From Actinophytocola sp050699915 (lineage in GTDB: Bacteria > Actinomycetota > Actinomycetes > Mycobacteriales > Pseudonocardiaceae), in assembly GCF_050699915.1 (NCBI RefSeq), contig NZ_JBOHGA010000002.1, positions 14,321 to 78,320 on the forward strand: 64,000 nt of DNA. The letters run 5' to 3'. The notes under the pieces are model-generated. The model was not told the DNA's origin. It ran no database searches and worked only from the letters and a program-made list of their open reading frames with translations. This document shows positions 39,290 through 48,671 of this stretch, piece after piece (position 1 is the stretch's first letter; the number at the start of each line of letters is the position of its first letter). Both the position numbers and the translations under genes were made by a program.

Positions 39290-40465
39290 TCAGGCCGTGG
39301 TGAAGCCGACCCGGTACAGCTTGCCCGGGAGGTCGGTCACCAGGTACAGCTCGCCGTCGCGGTCCGCGCCGAACGCGTTGACGTACTCGGGGAAGGTGCC
39401 GATCGGGGCGGCGCTGTGGGTGCCGTCGCCGTTGGCGCGCAGCCCGTACGCGGTCATGGCGCAGAAGTCGGCCGCGATGTACGTGCCCGCCGCCAGCTCG
39501 GCGAACTCCTGCCCGCGGTACACGAGCCCGCCGATCACCGCGCAGCCCTCGACGCCCGAGCGGTAGTGGAACACCGGGGCCGTGTACTCGGCGGCCTCGT
39601 CGCAGCGGGTCTCGTCGAAGACGATCGGACCCTCCATGCACGACCAGCCGAAGTTCTCGCCACCATCGCTCGGGCCGATGTGGTCGACCTCCTCGTAGCG
39701 GCCCTGCCCGACGTCGGCGATCCACAGTGACCGGTCGGCCTCGTCGAACGCGAACTTCCACGGGTTGCGCAGGCCCCACGCCCAGATCTCCGGCCGCGTG
39801 TCCGCGACGCCGACGAACGGGTTGTCCGGCGGTACGCAGTAGGGGAGCGGGTCACAGGCCCGGCTCACGTCGATGCGCAGTATCTTGCCCAGCAACGTGT
39901 TCCGGTTCTGTCCGCTGCCGAGCGGGTCGCCGCCGCTGCCGCCGTCGCCGATGCCCAGGTACAGGAAGCCGTCCGGGCCGAACGTGACATGTCCGCCGTT
40001 GTGGTTGCCGAACTCCGCGTGCTCCTGGGTGAGCAGCACCTCCTCGGCGCCCGTGGTGAGCGTGACCCGCGACAGGGTCACGGCCGCGTCGGGCTCGCGC
40101 GTGTAGACGACGTAGACGGTGTCGCTGTAGGCGAAGTCCGGTGCCAGGGCCAGCCCGAGCAGGCCGCGCTCGGCGTCGGTCTCGTTCACCCGGTCGGTGA
40201 TGTCGAGCACGGGGGTCGGCGCGAGGCCGGACGTCGGGTCGTACGAACGAATGCGGCCGGGCTTCTCGGTGACCAGCATCCTGCCGTCGGGCAGTCCCAC
40301 GACCGCGGTGGGGCGGGACAGGTCCGCGGCCACCTCGGTGGTGGTGACCCGCAGCTGTTCCAGCGGAACATCCCGGCCATCCGCGTTGGCGGGGCCTGCG
40401 ATGGCCGTGGCCGTCGCGACGGCCACGATCGGTGCGATGAGATGGCGACTTCGTCGTCGGAGCAT
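39290..40465 (-). CDS. Secreted PQQ-type glucose/sorbosone dehydrogenase-like protein
   Basis: 391 residues with a signal peptide (MLRRRSRHLIAPIVAVATAT, cleavage likely after ANA). Beta-propeller motifs of the GSDH family: LPDGRMLVTEKPGRIRSYD, RGLLGLALAPDF, GNHNGGHVTFGPDGFLYLGI, GKILRIDV and IWAWGLRNPWKFAFD. These enzymes oxidise aldose sugars in the periplasm or outside the cell using PQQ and calcium. Stands alone between an APH-like gene and the ECF-regulated VOC gene; no PQQ synthesis genes are seen here. Confidence 0.9.
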   Translation of the reverse strand: MLRRRSRHLIAPIVAVATATAIAGPANADGRDVPLEQLRVTTTEVAADLSRPTAVVGLPDGRMLVTEKPGRIRSYDPTSGLAPTPVLDITDRVNETDAERGLLGLALAPDFAYSDTVYVVYTREPDAAVTLSRVTLTTGAEEVLLTQEHAEFGNHNGGHVTFGPDGFLYLGIGDGGSGGDPLGSGQNRNTLLGKILRIDVSRACDPLPYCVPPDNPFVGVADTRPEIWAWGLRNPWKFAFDEADRSLWIADVGQGRYEEVDHIGPSDGGENFGWSCMEGPIVFDETRCDEAAEYTAPVFHYRSGVEGCAVIGGLVYRGQEFAELAAGTYIAADFCAMTAYGLRANGDGTHSAAPIGTFPEYVNAFGADRDGELYLVTDLPGKLYRVGFTTA

Positions 40466-40560
40466 GCCGGGGTCTCCCTCGCGGTCAATGGTCTAGACAA
40501 CTCATTGAACCACTCCGAGGGCGCGGCAGGTAGTCATCCGCCGACTCTTCGTCGCCGGGC

Positions 40561-41481
40561 CTAGGCGTTCGCCCGGCGGAGGCGTTCGGCCGCTTGTGGC
40601 CGGAGCGGGTCGGCGGGCGGTGGCGTGGTGCCGTGCAGTGCTTCCCACCGGACGTCGTGCGCCGCCGGCCACAGGCTGGCCGCCCACGCGATCTCCTGCT
40701 CCGCGGCCGTGAACGAGCGGCCTCGAAGGTCCTGATAGGCCGCCAGGAACGCCTCGGAGCTCTCGACCGGCGGCAGCGCGGGCGGTCCGACCTTGGCGAA
40801 CGTCCCACTCGCCGCGCCCGCCAGCGCCGCCTCCGGTTGCCACGCCAGGCCGTCCCAGTCGTGCACCGCCCAGATCCGCCGGCCGTGCCAGCGGAGGTTC
40901 TGTGCCTCGTAGTCGGAGTAGCCCAGTACGCACGGCAGGCCGGCGGCCAGCAGCCGCCCGCGGGCCCGCTCGGCCGTCTCGACGACGTACGCGGGCACGG
41001 CGCTCTGGTCCCGTTCGTCGAGGAAGTCGATCGCCGGCCACAGCCCGGGATCCGTGTGGTCCCAACGCACCCAGCGTGGGTTCGGCAGCGGCGGCGCGAC
41101 GGTCACGTCGGCCAGCTCGGCCATCAGCCGGGCGAACACCTCCGCGTAGTGCACGGCCACGTCCGGCGAGTCCCCGGGCAACATGTCGCCGCCGGTTCGG
41201 GACTGTTCGGCATGGACGGCCAGCGAGCCCACCTCGACCACCGGCGTGAGCGGCCGGGCGCACGGAAACCCGCGCTCGGCCAACCGGGCCTGCGCCGCGA
41301 CGCAGGAGGTGGCCCGACCGTCGTCGGGGCGGGCCTTGACCACGACGTCCGAGCCGTCGGCCAACCGCAGACCGATCACCATCGAGATCCGCTGGATCCG
41401 GAACAGCACGTCGGCGGGCTCGCTACCCAGCTGGTCCAGACACCAGGCCGGCAACCAGTCCGGCAGATCATCCGATGGCAC
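40561..41481 (-). CDS. APH-fold phosphotransferase-like protein
   Basis: 306 residues. ISMVIGLRLADGSDVVVKARPDD gives the kinase-like N-lobe with its lysine; LGYSDYEAQNLRWHGRRIWAVHDWDGLAW corresponds to the catalytic Brenner motif (H-G-D is Y-S-D here) and the metal-binding D-W-D. Family members phosphorylate aminoglycosides or small metabolites. GTG at 41481 chosen from the residue pattern; 57 bp from a divergent gene. The long frame extending upstream to 42030 is a shadow of that gene. Substrate unknown. Confidence 0.8.
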   Translation of the reverse strand: MPSDDLPDWLPAWCLDQLGSEPADVLFRIQRISMVIGLRLADGSDVVVKARPDDGRATSCVAAQARLAERGFPCARPLTPVVEVGSLAVHAEQSRTGGDMLPGDSPDVAVHYAEVFARLMAELADVTVAPPLPNPRWVRWDHTDPGLWPAIDFLDERDQSAVPAYVVETAERARGRLLAAGLPCVLGYSDYEAQNLRWHGRRIWAVHDWDGLAWQPEAALAGAASGTFAKVGPPALPPVESSEAFLAAYQDLRGRSFTAAEQEIAWAASLWPAAHDVRWEALHGTTPPPADPLRPQAAERLRRANA

Positions 41482-41538
41482 GGAGTCGACTGTGCCAGGT
41501 GCGCCGAACGCACCGGAAGCGGCGGTAGGGTGTGCGCG

Positions 41539-42018
41539 ATGGTCACCGAGCTGCCTGTACGCATCGAGTTCACCCTGCCGGACGGCTGGCACCCGGCCCC
41601 GCCGGACGAGGTCGGCGCGCCCGGGGTCGCGTTCGTGGCGTTGCATCCGGCGTCGACGAACGGGTTCACCGCGAACATCACGATCGCGGGTGAGCTGCGC
41701 GACCCGGCGCTGCCGATGGCGACGATCGCCGACGAGTCGTTGCGCCGCCTCGAGAACGTCGCCGTGTCGGTGCACGCCCGCGATCGCGCGGAGGTCGGCC
41801 CGGGCGACGCGCCGGGCATCACCCAGGTGGTGGACATCGAGATGGGCCCGGGCCAGCGGCTCGTGCAGTGCCAGGTCTACCTGTCGATGAACGACGTCCA
41901 CGACCCGCGTCGGCGCGCGGTGCTCGAGCTGGTGCTGACCTGCAAGCCCAACCAGCTCGACGACGTCCTCGCCGACTTCCAGCGGTTCGTGCAGACGGTC
42001 CGGCCCGCCGCCTCGTAG
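41539..42018 (+). CDS. Conserved hypothetical protein (PsbP/LpqN-like fold suspected)
   Basis: 159 residues, no signal peptide. RIEFTLPDGWHPAPPDEVG, FVALHPASTNGFTANITIAGE and a final helix NQLDDVLADFQRFVQTV give the beta-sheet plus C-terminal helix pattern of DUF1795/LpqN-like proteins, some of which occur next to secretion systems. Divergent from the APH-like gene, followed by a strong terminator hairpin. Function not known; the fold suggestion is from pattern only. Confidence 0.7.
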   Translation: MVTELPVRIEFTLPDGWHPAPPDEVGAPGVAFVALHPASTNGFTANITIAGELRDPALPMATIADESLRRLENVAVSVHARDRAEVGPGDAPGITQVVDIEMGPGQRLVQCQVYLSMNDVHDPRRRAVLELVLTCKPNQLDDVLADFQRFVQTVRPAAS

Positions 42019-42054
42019 CGCGGCGCGCACCTCGCCTTAGTCCATAGTGGACGG

Positions 42055-42089
42055 AAGGGCTCGGCGGCCATGTCGGCCGCCGAGCCCTT
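42055..42089. terminator. Bidirectional terminator between convergent genes
   Basis: AAGGGCTCGGCGGCC (42055-42069) and GGCCGCCGAGCCCTT (42075-42089) form a perfect 15-bp stem with a five-base loop, placed between the stop at 42018 (plus) and the stop at 42113 (minus). The A/T ends of the stem give it a usable T-tract in both directions. Confidence 0.85.
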
Positions 42090-42112
42090 AGTCGCCGTGT
42101 CAGGGGCGATGA

Positions 42113-44857
42113 TCAGAAACCGCCGCCACCGCCGAAGTCGCCTCCTCCGCCGCCGAAGTCTCCGCCACCGCCGCCGCCGAAGTCTCCGCCACCGCCGCCG
42201 CCGAAGTCTCCGCCGCCGCCGCCAAAGTCTCCGCCGCCGGTGTCTCCGCCACCGCTGAAGTCGCCGCTGGCGCCCCCGCCGCCAAAGTCTCCGCCGCCGC
42301 CGCTGAAGTCCCCACCGCCGGTGTCGCCACCGCCACTGAAGTCGCCGCTGGCGCCGCCGCCACCGGAGTCGCCACCACCGCCACTGAAGTCACCGCTGGC
42401 GCCGCCACCGCCGAAGTCGCCACCGCCACCGCCGAAGTCGCCACCGCCGCCGCTGAAGTCGCCGCTGCCGGTGTCGCCGGAGTTGCCACCGTCACCCAGG
42501 TCGCCGCTGATGTTGCCGGAGCCGGAGTCAGCCGAACCGTCGAGGCCGTCCGAGCCACCGGACTCGCCCAGATTGTCCGAGCCCTCGGAGCCGCTGATGG
42601 TGTCGGAACCGTTGCCACCGTCACCGTTGATACCGCGGGACGCGCCTCCATCCCCGGTCTGGTCCGCCGACGCCTGGTCTGCCGGAGCCTGGTCCGCAGG
42701 TGCCTGGTCGGCCGGGGCTTGATCGGCGGGTGCCTGGTCCGCGGGTGCTTGGTCGGCCGGTGCTTCGTCGGCGGGTGCTTGGTCGGCCGGTGCTTGATCG
42801 GCGGGTGCTTGGTCGGCCGGTGCTTGATCGGCGGGTGCTTGGTCGGCCGGAGCCTGGTCGGCGGGTGCTTGATCCGCGGGCGCCTGGTCTGCGGGTGCCT
42901 GGTCGGCCGGAGCCTGGTCTGCGGGTGCCTGGTCGGCCGGAGCCTGATCGGCCGGTGCCTGGTCCGCAGGCGCCTGGTCGGCCGGGGCCTGCTGCTGGTC
43001 GGCCGGAGCCTGCTGGTCCGCCGGAGCCTGTGGCTGCTCGGCAGTCGGCGGCTGCTGGGCCGGTGGCTGCTGGGCGTTCGGCGTGGCCGGGCCGAACGGG
43101 TTCAGCGAGTACGCCGCGTCGCGCACGGTCTGGTAGACCTTGACCGGATCCACCGTGACGTTGAAGCCGGCCTTGCCGCCGACTCCGATGGCCAACCCGG
43201 CGTCGGCACCGATGGTGAACTTGCCGTCCGGGGTCCGGCCGATCGTCGCGCGACCCTCGAAGCCGAAGCCGGCCTGGAGCTCGCCCGAGACGCCCGCCCG
43301 CAGGCCGCCGACGTCGGCGTGCCCTTCGCCGCGAGCCCTCGCGCCGATGAACGCGTTCGCACCCAGGTCCAACCCGTTGGTCCCGAGCGTGCCCTTCAAC
43401 CCTCCTTCGGCGCCGAGCGACGCCCTCCCGGAGACCCCGAGCTCGGCGGGACCGGCCTGCAACGAGCCCTGTCCGGACACCTCACCGAGGTAGGCCCGGG
43501 CGGCGGCCGACGCGTTGAGCCCGCTGTTGTTGACGCTCGCGTTGGCGGACAGCTCGCCGCCGAGAGCCCTGCCCTCGAGCCCGCCGTTGGCCGTGACGCC
43601 GCCGCCGAGGTCGGTCGAGCCCTGCGTGCTCCCCTCGAACACGCTGCCCTCGACCTTGGTGCTGCCGAGCGGGGTGTTGAAGTTCGGGGTTCCGGGCGTG
43701 GTCCGCGCGGCCAACGCGCCGGTCTGGGAGGCGACCTCCGCTGACTGAACCTGCTGGTCCAGGGGAGTCACCTGCTGACCCGCCGAAGGGGCCTGCTGGT
43801 CCGCCGCGGGCGCCTGCTGGTCCGTCGCGACCGGGGCCTGCTGGCTGGCGCCGGCCGGCGCCGTGAGCTGACCACTGTCCGCCGGCGCCGTGACCTGGCC
43901 GCTGTTGGCCGGCAGCGTGTTGGCGACGATCGGGCCGTTGCTCGCCGGGGCCGCGTTCGGGGCGAGCTGACCGGTGTTCGTCGGCGTCCCGCTGAGGTCG
44001 AAGTCGCTCGTCGGCACCGGGCCCGGCAGGGTCGTCGGCACCGCCCGGACGAGCTCTCCCTGTGCGCTGATCGGGTGGCCGCCGAATGCGTCCCGCTCGG
44101 CCAGCTCGGTGGCGTTGTACGCGGCGGCGGTCTGGTTGAACGCCGCGATCGCGGCGTCCTGTTCCTGCGTCGACCGCGCGCTGTGGATGCCGTCGATGTT
44201 CCGGCTGAACTGGTCGCGGAAGCCGGCCCGGACATCCTTGTTGTACTGGTCGTTCAGGAAGGACTGGCCCATCTGCGCGTCGATCGCGGCCCTGTCCAGC
44301 GTCCGGCGCGTCTCGGCCGGCAACGACGTGGCGCGCAGCGCCTGCGCCGAGTACTGGCTGACGTAGCCCGGCGCCTCCGCCTTGGAGAGCACGTCCCGCA
44401 TCGCCTCGACCTGCTGCTCGGAGTAGGCGATGTCGGGAACGCTCGTCGCGCCCTGTGCTGAGGGATTCCGCGTCTGCGGCCGGGCGGGTGCGACGGCCGG
44501 GACCTGCGCGACCGTGGAGCTCCGGTCGCCGGCCAGCTGGTAACCCTTGGGCAGCGGGGCGCGGTCGGTCTCCAGCGGCTGGGCCGCGGCCTGGGCAGCC
44601 GCCCCGAACAACGGGGCCGCCACGCTGGCCGCGAGCGCCACACCGGCGGCTGCCGCCGCCCGCTTGGACAGGTACCGGCGCTGGCGGCGGTTCGGCGGCT
44701 CCGCGTCGACCACGGCGACGTTCGAACCGCGGTGGTCGCAGGCAACTCCGCCGGGCGGCCTGATGTCCTCGGCCGGGCCGGGTTCCGCCAACATCTGGCT
44801 GGCGAACTGGTCCAGCCACGCCTGGTTGACGTTGTCGGCGCCTCGGTTGGCGTTCAT
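42113..44857 (-). CDS. Large low-complexity protein with ADQAP pentapeptide array and glycine-rich tail
   Basis: 914 residues. N-terminal about 70 residues polar, then RRQRRYLSKR and a hydrophobic Ala-rich segment (AAAAAGVALAASVAAPLFGA), a non-classical membrane or export signal. Residues 110-420: helical, Gln/Asn/Pro-rich. Residues 420-580: a Gly/Ala/Asn-rich region with short beta repeats (LGEVSGQGSLQAGPAELGV). Residues about 605-733: about 25 tandem ADQAP units. Residues about 790-912: GGGDFGG repeats. Start MNANRGADNV at 44857; 23 extra codons upstream lack support. A surface or matrix-like structural protein is plausible. No family recognised. Confidence 0.8.
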   Translation of the reverse strand: MNANRGADNVNQAWLDQFASQMLAEPGPAEDIRPPGGVACDHRGSNVAVVDAEPPNRRQRRYLSKRAAAAAGVALAASVAAPLFGAAAQAAAQPLETDRAPLPKGYQLAGDRSSTVAQVPAVAPARPQTRNPSAQGATSVPDIAYSEQQVEAMRDVLSKAEAPGYVSQYSAQALRATSLPAETRRTLDRAAIDAQMGQSFLNDQYNKDVRAGFRDQFSRNIDGIHSARSTQEQDAAIAAFNQTAAAYNATELAERDAFGGHPISAQGELVRAVPTTLPGPVPTSDFDLSGTPTNTGQLAPNAAPASNGPIVANTLPANSGQVTAPADSGQLTAPAGASQQAPVATDQQAPAADQQAPSAGQQVTPLDQQVQSAEVASQTGALAARTTPGTPNFNTPLGSTKVEGSVFEGSTQGSTDLGGGVTANGGLEGRALGGELSANASVNNSGLNASAAARAYLGEVSGQGSLQAGPAELGVSGRASLGAEGGLKGTLGTNGLDLGANAFIGARARGEGHADVGGLRAGVSGELQAGFGFEGRATIGRTPDGKFTIGADAGLAIGVGGKAGFNVTVDPVKVYQTVRDAAYSLNPFGPATPNAQQPPAQQPPTAEQPQAPADQQAPADQQQAPADQAPADQAPADQAPADQAPADQAPADQAPADQAPADQAPADQAPADQAPADQAPADQAPADQAPADQAPADEAPADQAPADQAPADQAPADQAPADQAPADQASADQTGDGGASRGINGDGGNGSDTISGSEGSDNLGESGGSDGLDGSADSGSGNISGDLGDGGNSGDTGSGDFSGGGGDFGGGGGDFGGGGASGDFSGGGGDSGGGGASGDFSGGGDTGGGDFSGGGGDFGGGGASGDFSGGGDTGGGDFGGGGGDFGGGGGGDFGGGGGGDFGGGGGDFGGGGGF
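42657..43030 (-). repeat. In-frame 15-bp tandem repeat array encoding ADQAP units
   Basis: About 25 copies of a 15-bp unit, varying at third codon positions, one unit reading ADEAP and the last ADQAS. Such arrays expand and contract by slippage or recombination, so length probably varies between strains. A second simple array, coding GGGDFGG-type units, covers about 42116-42480. Confidence 0.9.
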
Positions 44858-45058
44858 CGAGAGGTCCCTCCATGCTCGGACACGACAGGTCCCCCGGACC
44901 GGCTGGATCAGGAAGTCGTCGGGCACTGCGTCGGTGCCAACAGCCGACGCGAAATCCCGGTACGTCGTTAGGTAGTCACCGTTGCACAGGATGTTATGGA
45001 GGCGTAATCGACCAGGTCAACGGACCTTCGGCGGAACATTCCTAATTCCGCGCGACGG

Positions 45059-45778
45059 TCACCAGGGGATGCTGTCGGCCGCGGGGCCGTCGGCGAGGAA
45101 CCGGCCGGTCGGGCCGTCCGGGCCGAACAGCGCGGCGCGAACCGGCGCCCGGGCACCCTCCTCGACGGTCCGCACGCCGTTCACGCCCGGGCGGTAACCG
45201 TTCAGGTCGGTCCCGACCAGTCCCGGGCTGACCGCGTTGACCAGGATTCCCTTGGGACGCAACAGGTTCGCGTACATGACGGTGAGCGCGTTGAGTGCCG
45301 CCTTGGACGAGTTGTAGGCCAGCAGCCGGTGGAAGTGCTCTGGGCTGTCCGGGTCGGACAGCAGCGCCAGCGAGCCCAGTGGACTCGACATGTTCACCAC
45401 CCGCGCGCCGGGCCGCAGCTGCGGGATCGCCGCCCTGGTCACCGTCACCACACCGAACACGTTCACCTCGTACGTGCGCCGCACCTCGTACGCGCCGATC
45501 TCCTCCGGCTCCACGCCCCACTCGACGGCGATTCCCGCGTTGTTCACCAGCACGTCCAGCTCGCCCACGGCCTCCAGTGCGGCGTCCACCGACATCTGGT
45601 CGGTGACGTCGAGCCGGACGAACCGCCCGCCGACCTCCGCCGCGGCCGCCCGGCCCCGCTCCTCGTCGCGGGCACCGAGCGCCACGGTCATGCCGGTGGC
45701 GGCGAGCCGGCGGGCGATCTCCTTGCCGATTCCCTTGTTGGCTCCCGTCACGAGCGCGGTGCGTGCCTGGTTCGTCAT
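45059..45778 (-). CDS. Short-chain dehydrogenase/reductase
   Basis: 239 residues. TALVTGANKGIGKEIARRL is the TGxxxGxG NADP-binding motif, DVLVNNAGIA the NNAG motif, VVNMSSPLGSL carries the catalytic Ser and LAYNSSKAALNAL the Y-x-x-x-K pair. Resembles plant-type carbonyl reductase-like SDRs. Divergent from a LysR gene 69 bp away, the usual arrangement for a regulated target. An 8-bp palindrome GGTATACC (45832-45839) lies in the shared region. Confidence 0.92.
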   Translation of the reverse strand: MTNQARTALVTGANKGIGKEIARRLAATGMTVALGARDEERGRAAAAEVGGRFVRLDVTDQMSVDAALEAVGELDVLVNNAGIAVEWGVEPEEIGAYEVRRTYEVNVFGVVTVTRAAIPQLRPGARVVNMSSPLGSLALLSDPDSPEHFHRLLAYNSSKAALNALTVMYANLLRPKGILVNAVSPGLVGTDLNGYRPGVNGVRTVEEGARAPVRAALFGPDGPTGRFLADGPAADSIPW

Positions 45779-45847
45779 GTGCCCAGTGCACCGCCGGCCG
45801 GCCACGTTCGGAAGAACCGGCCAGGTGGGGCGGTATACCCTGGAGGT

Positions 45848-46741
45848 ATGGCCGATCTGGAGGTGCGTGAGCTGCGGTACTTCCGGGCGGTCGCGGCCGA
45901 GGGAAGCCTGTCCCGCGCGGCAGAGGCGCTCGGCATGGCTCAGCCACCGTTGTCCCGCGCCATCGCGCGGCTGGAGCGCCGGTTGGGCGTGCGACTGCTC
46001 GACCGGGACAACCGCGGCATCGTTCTGACGGCCGCGGGCGAGACGCTGCTCGCCGAGGCGGAGCGGGTGCTCGACGCGGTGACCGCCGCGGCGCACCGCA
46101 CCCGTCGGGCCGCGGGCCGGCCGGGGTTGGTGGTCACCGGCAAGCCGGGCGCGGCGTCGGCGCTGCTCACCACGATCGTCGAGGCGTACCGGGCGACGCC
46201 GGGTGCCGTGCCGGTGGAGATCTTGGTCAGCGGCTTCGGCGAACAGGTCGGGCTGGTCCGCACCGGGCAGGCGGACCTCGCCGTCGTCGGCTCGCCGTGG
46301 GGTGAGTCCGGTTTGGACAGTGAGCCACTGGTGCACGAGGCGCGGCTGGCCGCGTTCGCCGCCACGCATCCGCTCGCCGCACTCGCCGACCTGTCGGTCG
46401 CCGACCTGGCGGGCGAGCCGGTGCCGATGTTCGAGGACGCGACTCCCGAGGAGACGGACTTCTGGTCCGGCCGCGACACGGTGCCCGGCATCGACCGCCC
46501 GGCCGGCCCGGTCATCCACGACAGCGCGCAACTGTTGGAGGTGGCGGCGCTCGGCCAGGCCGTGGCGCTGGTGCCGGAGTCGCTTGCCCGCACCCAGCAA
46601 CGCGCGGACGTGGCCTACCGCCCGATGCGTGACGCGAGCCCGTACGAGCTCGCCATCGCCTGGTCGGCCGGCTCGCGCAACACCCTGCTGCGCGACTTCG
46701 TCCGCGTCGCCACCCGAGTCGCCGGCCCGATCGCCGCGTAG
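45848..46741 (+). CDS. LysR-family transcriptional regulator
   Basis: 297 residues. Winged-helix N-terminus LEVRELRYFRAVAAEGSLSRAAEALGMAQPPLSRAIARLE (part) followed by the effector-binding domain with GLDSEPLVHEARLAAFAATHPLA. ATG at 45848 with TGGAGG just upstream. Divergent from the SDR gene, which it most likely controls. Inducer unknown. Confidence 0.93.
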   Translation: MADLEVRELRYFRAVAAEGSLSRAAEALGMAQPPLSRAIARLERRLGVRLLDRDNRGIVLTAAGETLLAEAERVLDAVTAAAHRTRRAAGRPGLVVTGKPGAASALLTTIVEAYRATPGAVPVEILVSGFGEQVGLVRTGQADLAVVGSPWGESGLDSEPLVHEARLAAFAATHPLAALADLSVADLAGEPVPMFEDATPEETDFWSGRDTVPGIDRPAGPVIHDSAQLLEVAALGQAVALVPESLARTQQRADVAYRPMRDASPYELAIAWSAGSRNTLLRDFVRVATRVAGPIAA

Positions 46742-46784
46742 CCAAACTTCGCTGCACAAAGTTTATGGACTAGCGTCGTGTCCC

Positions 46785-47183
46785 ATGACGGACAACGAGC
46801 TCAGCCAGCTCCTCGCCCTGGCCGAAGCGGGCCGTCGTAGCCGCGTCGTGCCCGCACTGCTGTCCGGCGACCTGGCCCGGACCGAGGCGTTCTACGTCCG
46901 TCTCGGCTTCACGGCCGAGTCGGTCGGCGCCGGCCGCCGGGGGTTCGAACGCGACGGGCACTACCTGTTCTTCCACACCGAGCCGCCGCACGGCACGCCC
47001 GCCTCTCCCACGATGTCGGGCACGATCTACCTCTTCCCGGAGAGCGTGGACGAGCTGGCGCAGGAGTGGCGCGGCAAGGTCGAGTTCCTGTGGGGTCCGG
47101 AGCTCATGCCGTACGGACTGTACGAGTTCGGGATCGCCGACCCGGACGGCTATCTGCTCGCCTTCGCCGAGCGGCGCGCGTGA
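46785..47183 (+). CDS. VOC-family (bleomycin-resistance-like) protein
   Basis: 132 residues. VVPALLSGDLARTEAFYVRLGF and YGLYEFGIADPDGYLLAFAE are the two halves of a bleomycin-binding/glyoxalase fold. ATG at 46785. Stop overlaps the following GTG start (GTGA), so it is co-expressed with a small winged-helix regulator. Small VOC proteins may bind drugs or isomerise metabolites; no substrate can be read from the sequence. Confidence 0.88.
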   Translation: MTDNELSQLLALAEAGRRSRVVPALLSGDLARTEAFYVRLGFTAESVGAGRRGFERDGHYLFFHTEPPHGTPASPTMSGTIYLFPESVDELAQEWRGKVEFLWGPELMPYGLYEFGIADPDGYLLAFAERRA

Positions 47184-47497
47184 CCACGGCGGACAGCGAG
47201 CTCGGTCCGCTCGACGAGGTCGTGCACAGCCCGGTGCGGCTGCGCGTGCTCGCCTACCTCTCGACCGCGGGCCGCACGGGGTTCCCCGAGCTCCGACGCC
47301 GGCTCGACACCACCGACGGCAACCTCGCCAGTCACCTGCGCAAGCTCGCCGACGCGGGCTACGTCACGGTCGACAAGCGCGGGACCGGCCGGGCCAGCAC
47401 CACCCGCGTCACGCTCACCACCGCCGGCCGGGACGCCTTCCTCGCCTACCTCGACACGATGACCCGGCTGGCGAACCGGATCCGCGGCGAGGATTGA
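47180..47497 (+). CDS. Winged-helix transcriptional regulator (ArsR/MarR-like)
   Basis: 105 residues. SPVRLRVLAYLSTAGRTGFPELRRRLDTTDGNLASHLRKLADAGYVTV (part) is the winged-helix core of the HTH_34/PadR-like family common in actinobacteria, with a wing KRGTGRASTTRVTLT. The GTG start overlaps the VOC gene stop. Likely regulates its own operon. Confidence 0.9.
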   Translation: MTTADSELGPLDEVVHSPVRLRVLAYLSTAGRTGFPELRRRLDTTDGNLASHLRKLADAGYVTVDKRGTGRASTTRVTLTTAGRDAFLAYLDTMTRLANRIRGED

Positions 47498-47501
47498 CGC
47501 C

Positions 47502-48668
47502 TCACGTCGACCGGACGCCGGCGGCCACGAGCCGGTCGGTGAGGTCGGCGAAGGCGGTGGGTTCGAGGTTCGCGAAGCTCATGCGGATCATGCGCCGGTC
47601 GTCGGGCAGGAACGCCGTGCCGGGGATGGCGAGCAGGTCGTGGCGGACGATGAGGTCGGCGACCACGTCGCCGGTCGGCCGGTCGGGGAAGGGGTGGCGC
47701 ACCCAGCCGAAGTAGGCGCCGTGGGTGACGAGCTCGAAGCCGCCCGGTGCCCCGGCCATGGTCGACGCGAACGCCTTCGCCTTCTCGGCCACCTCCCGCG
47801 CCCGCTCGCGCCGCCACGTCCCGGCCCGGGTCAGTCCGGCCCACGCGGCCTCCTGGCTGATGCGCGGCGCGCAGATGGCCACGCAGTCGGCGAGCTTGGC
47901 GATCTGCCGGATCAGCGCCGGCGAGGCGACCAGGGCGCCGGCGCGGTAGCCGGGAATCGCGAGGTCCTTGGAGAAGCTGTGCAGGCTGATCACGGTGTCG
48001 CGCCACCGCGGCCGCGTGAACAGGGCGTGTGCCGGCTCGGTGGTGTCCCGGAAGCTGCGGTAGGTCTCGTCGACGATCAGCGCGAGACCACGGCTCGCCG
48101 CGAGCGTGGCGAAGGCGGCGAGCGTGTCCGGCGCGATGGTGACGCCGCTCGGGTTGCCCGGTGAGACCAGCAGGATCGCCTTGGTGCGGCTGGTGATCGC
48201 GGCCTTCGCTGCCGGCACGCTCGGCTGGTGGTCGGGCCCCGGCTCCACGTAGACCGGCTCGAACCCTTGGAGCTTCAACCACATGTCGTGGTTGAAGTAG
48301 TAGGGCAGCGCGACGACGAACTCGTCGCCCGGGTCGGCCAGCGCGGATGCCGTCAGACAGAACGCCTGGTTGCACCCGGCGGTGACGAGGACGTCGGCCG
48401 GGTCGACGTCGCCCGGGTAGCCGGCGCGCAGGTCGGCGGCGAACGCCTCGCGCAGCCGGGGCAGCCCCTCGATCGCCACGTACCCGCCGCTGTCCGTGCG
48501 CTGCGCGATCTCCGCGACGTGTTGGCGCAGCTCCGGCGCCGGCGGGTAGCTCGGCGCGGCCTGCGCCATGTCCAGCAGCGGCCGGCGGCCCGCCCGCCGG
48601 TCGAGCAGCGCGTAGGTGGTTCGGATCGGCGAGTCGATCTGCGCGGCGGTGCGTCGGTTCGGCTGCAT
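47502..48668 (-). CDS. Class I/II PLP-dependent aminotransferase
   Basis: 388 residues. DSGGYVAIEGLPRLREAFA, SPGNPSGVT (Asn-Pro substrate motif), LIVDETYRSFRD (Asp binding the PLP nitrogen) and LHSFSKDLAIPGYRAG with the Schiff-base lysine. Fold-type I aspartate-aminotransferase-like enzyme of unknown substrate. ATG lies 3 bp after the stop of the DsbA-like gene, so the two are co-transcribed. Convergent with the winged-helix gene, 4 bp between stops. Confidence 0.92.
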   Translation of the reverse strand: MQPNRRTAAQIDSPIRTTYALLDRRAGRRPLLDMAQAAPSYPPAPELRQHVAEIAQRTDSGGYVAIEGLPRLREAFAADLRAGYPGDVDPADVLVTAGCNQAFCLTASALADPGDEFVVALPYYFNHDMWLKLQGFEPVYVEPGPDHQPSVPAAKAAITSRTKAILLVSPGNPSGVTIAPDTLAAFATLAASRGLALIVDETYRSFRDTTEPAHALFTRPRWRDTVISLHSFSKDLAIPGYRAGALVASPALIRQIAKLADCVAICAPRISQEAAWAGLTRAGTWRRERAREVAEKAKAFASTMAGAPGGFELVTHGAYFGWVRHPFPDRPTGDVVADLIVRHDLLAIPGTAFLPDDRRMIRMSFANLEPTAFADLTDRLVAAGVRST

Positions 48669-48671
48669 GCG

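Noticed and set aside
42116..43030. CRISPR or satellite array at the 15-bp repeats
   Set aside because: Repeats are in frame, vary at third codon positions and encode ADQAP or GGGDFGG units; they are coding repeats.
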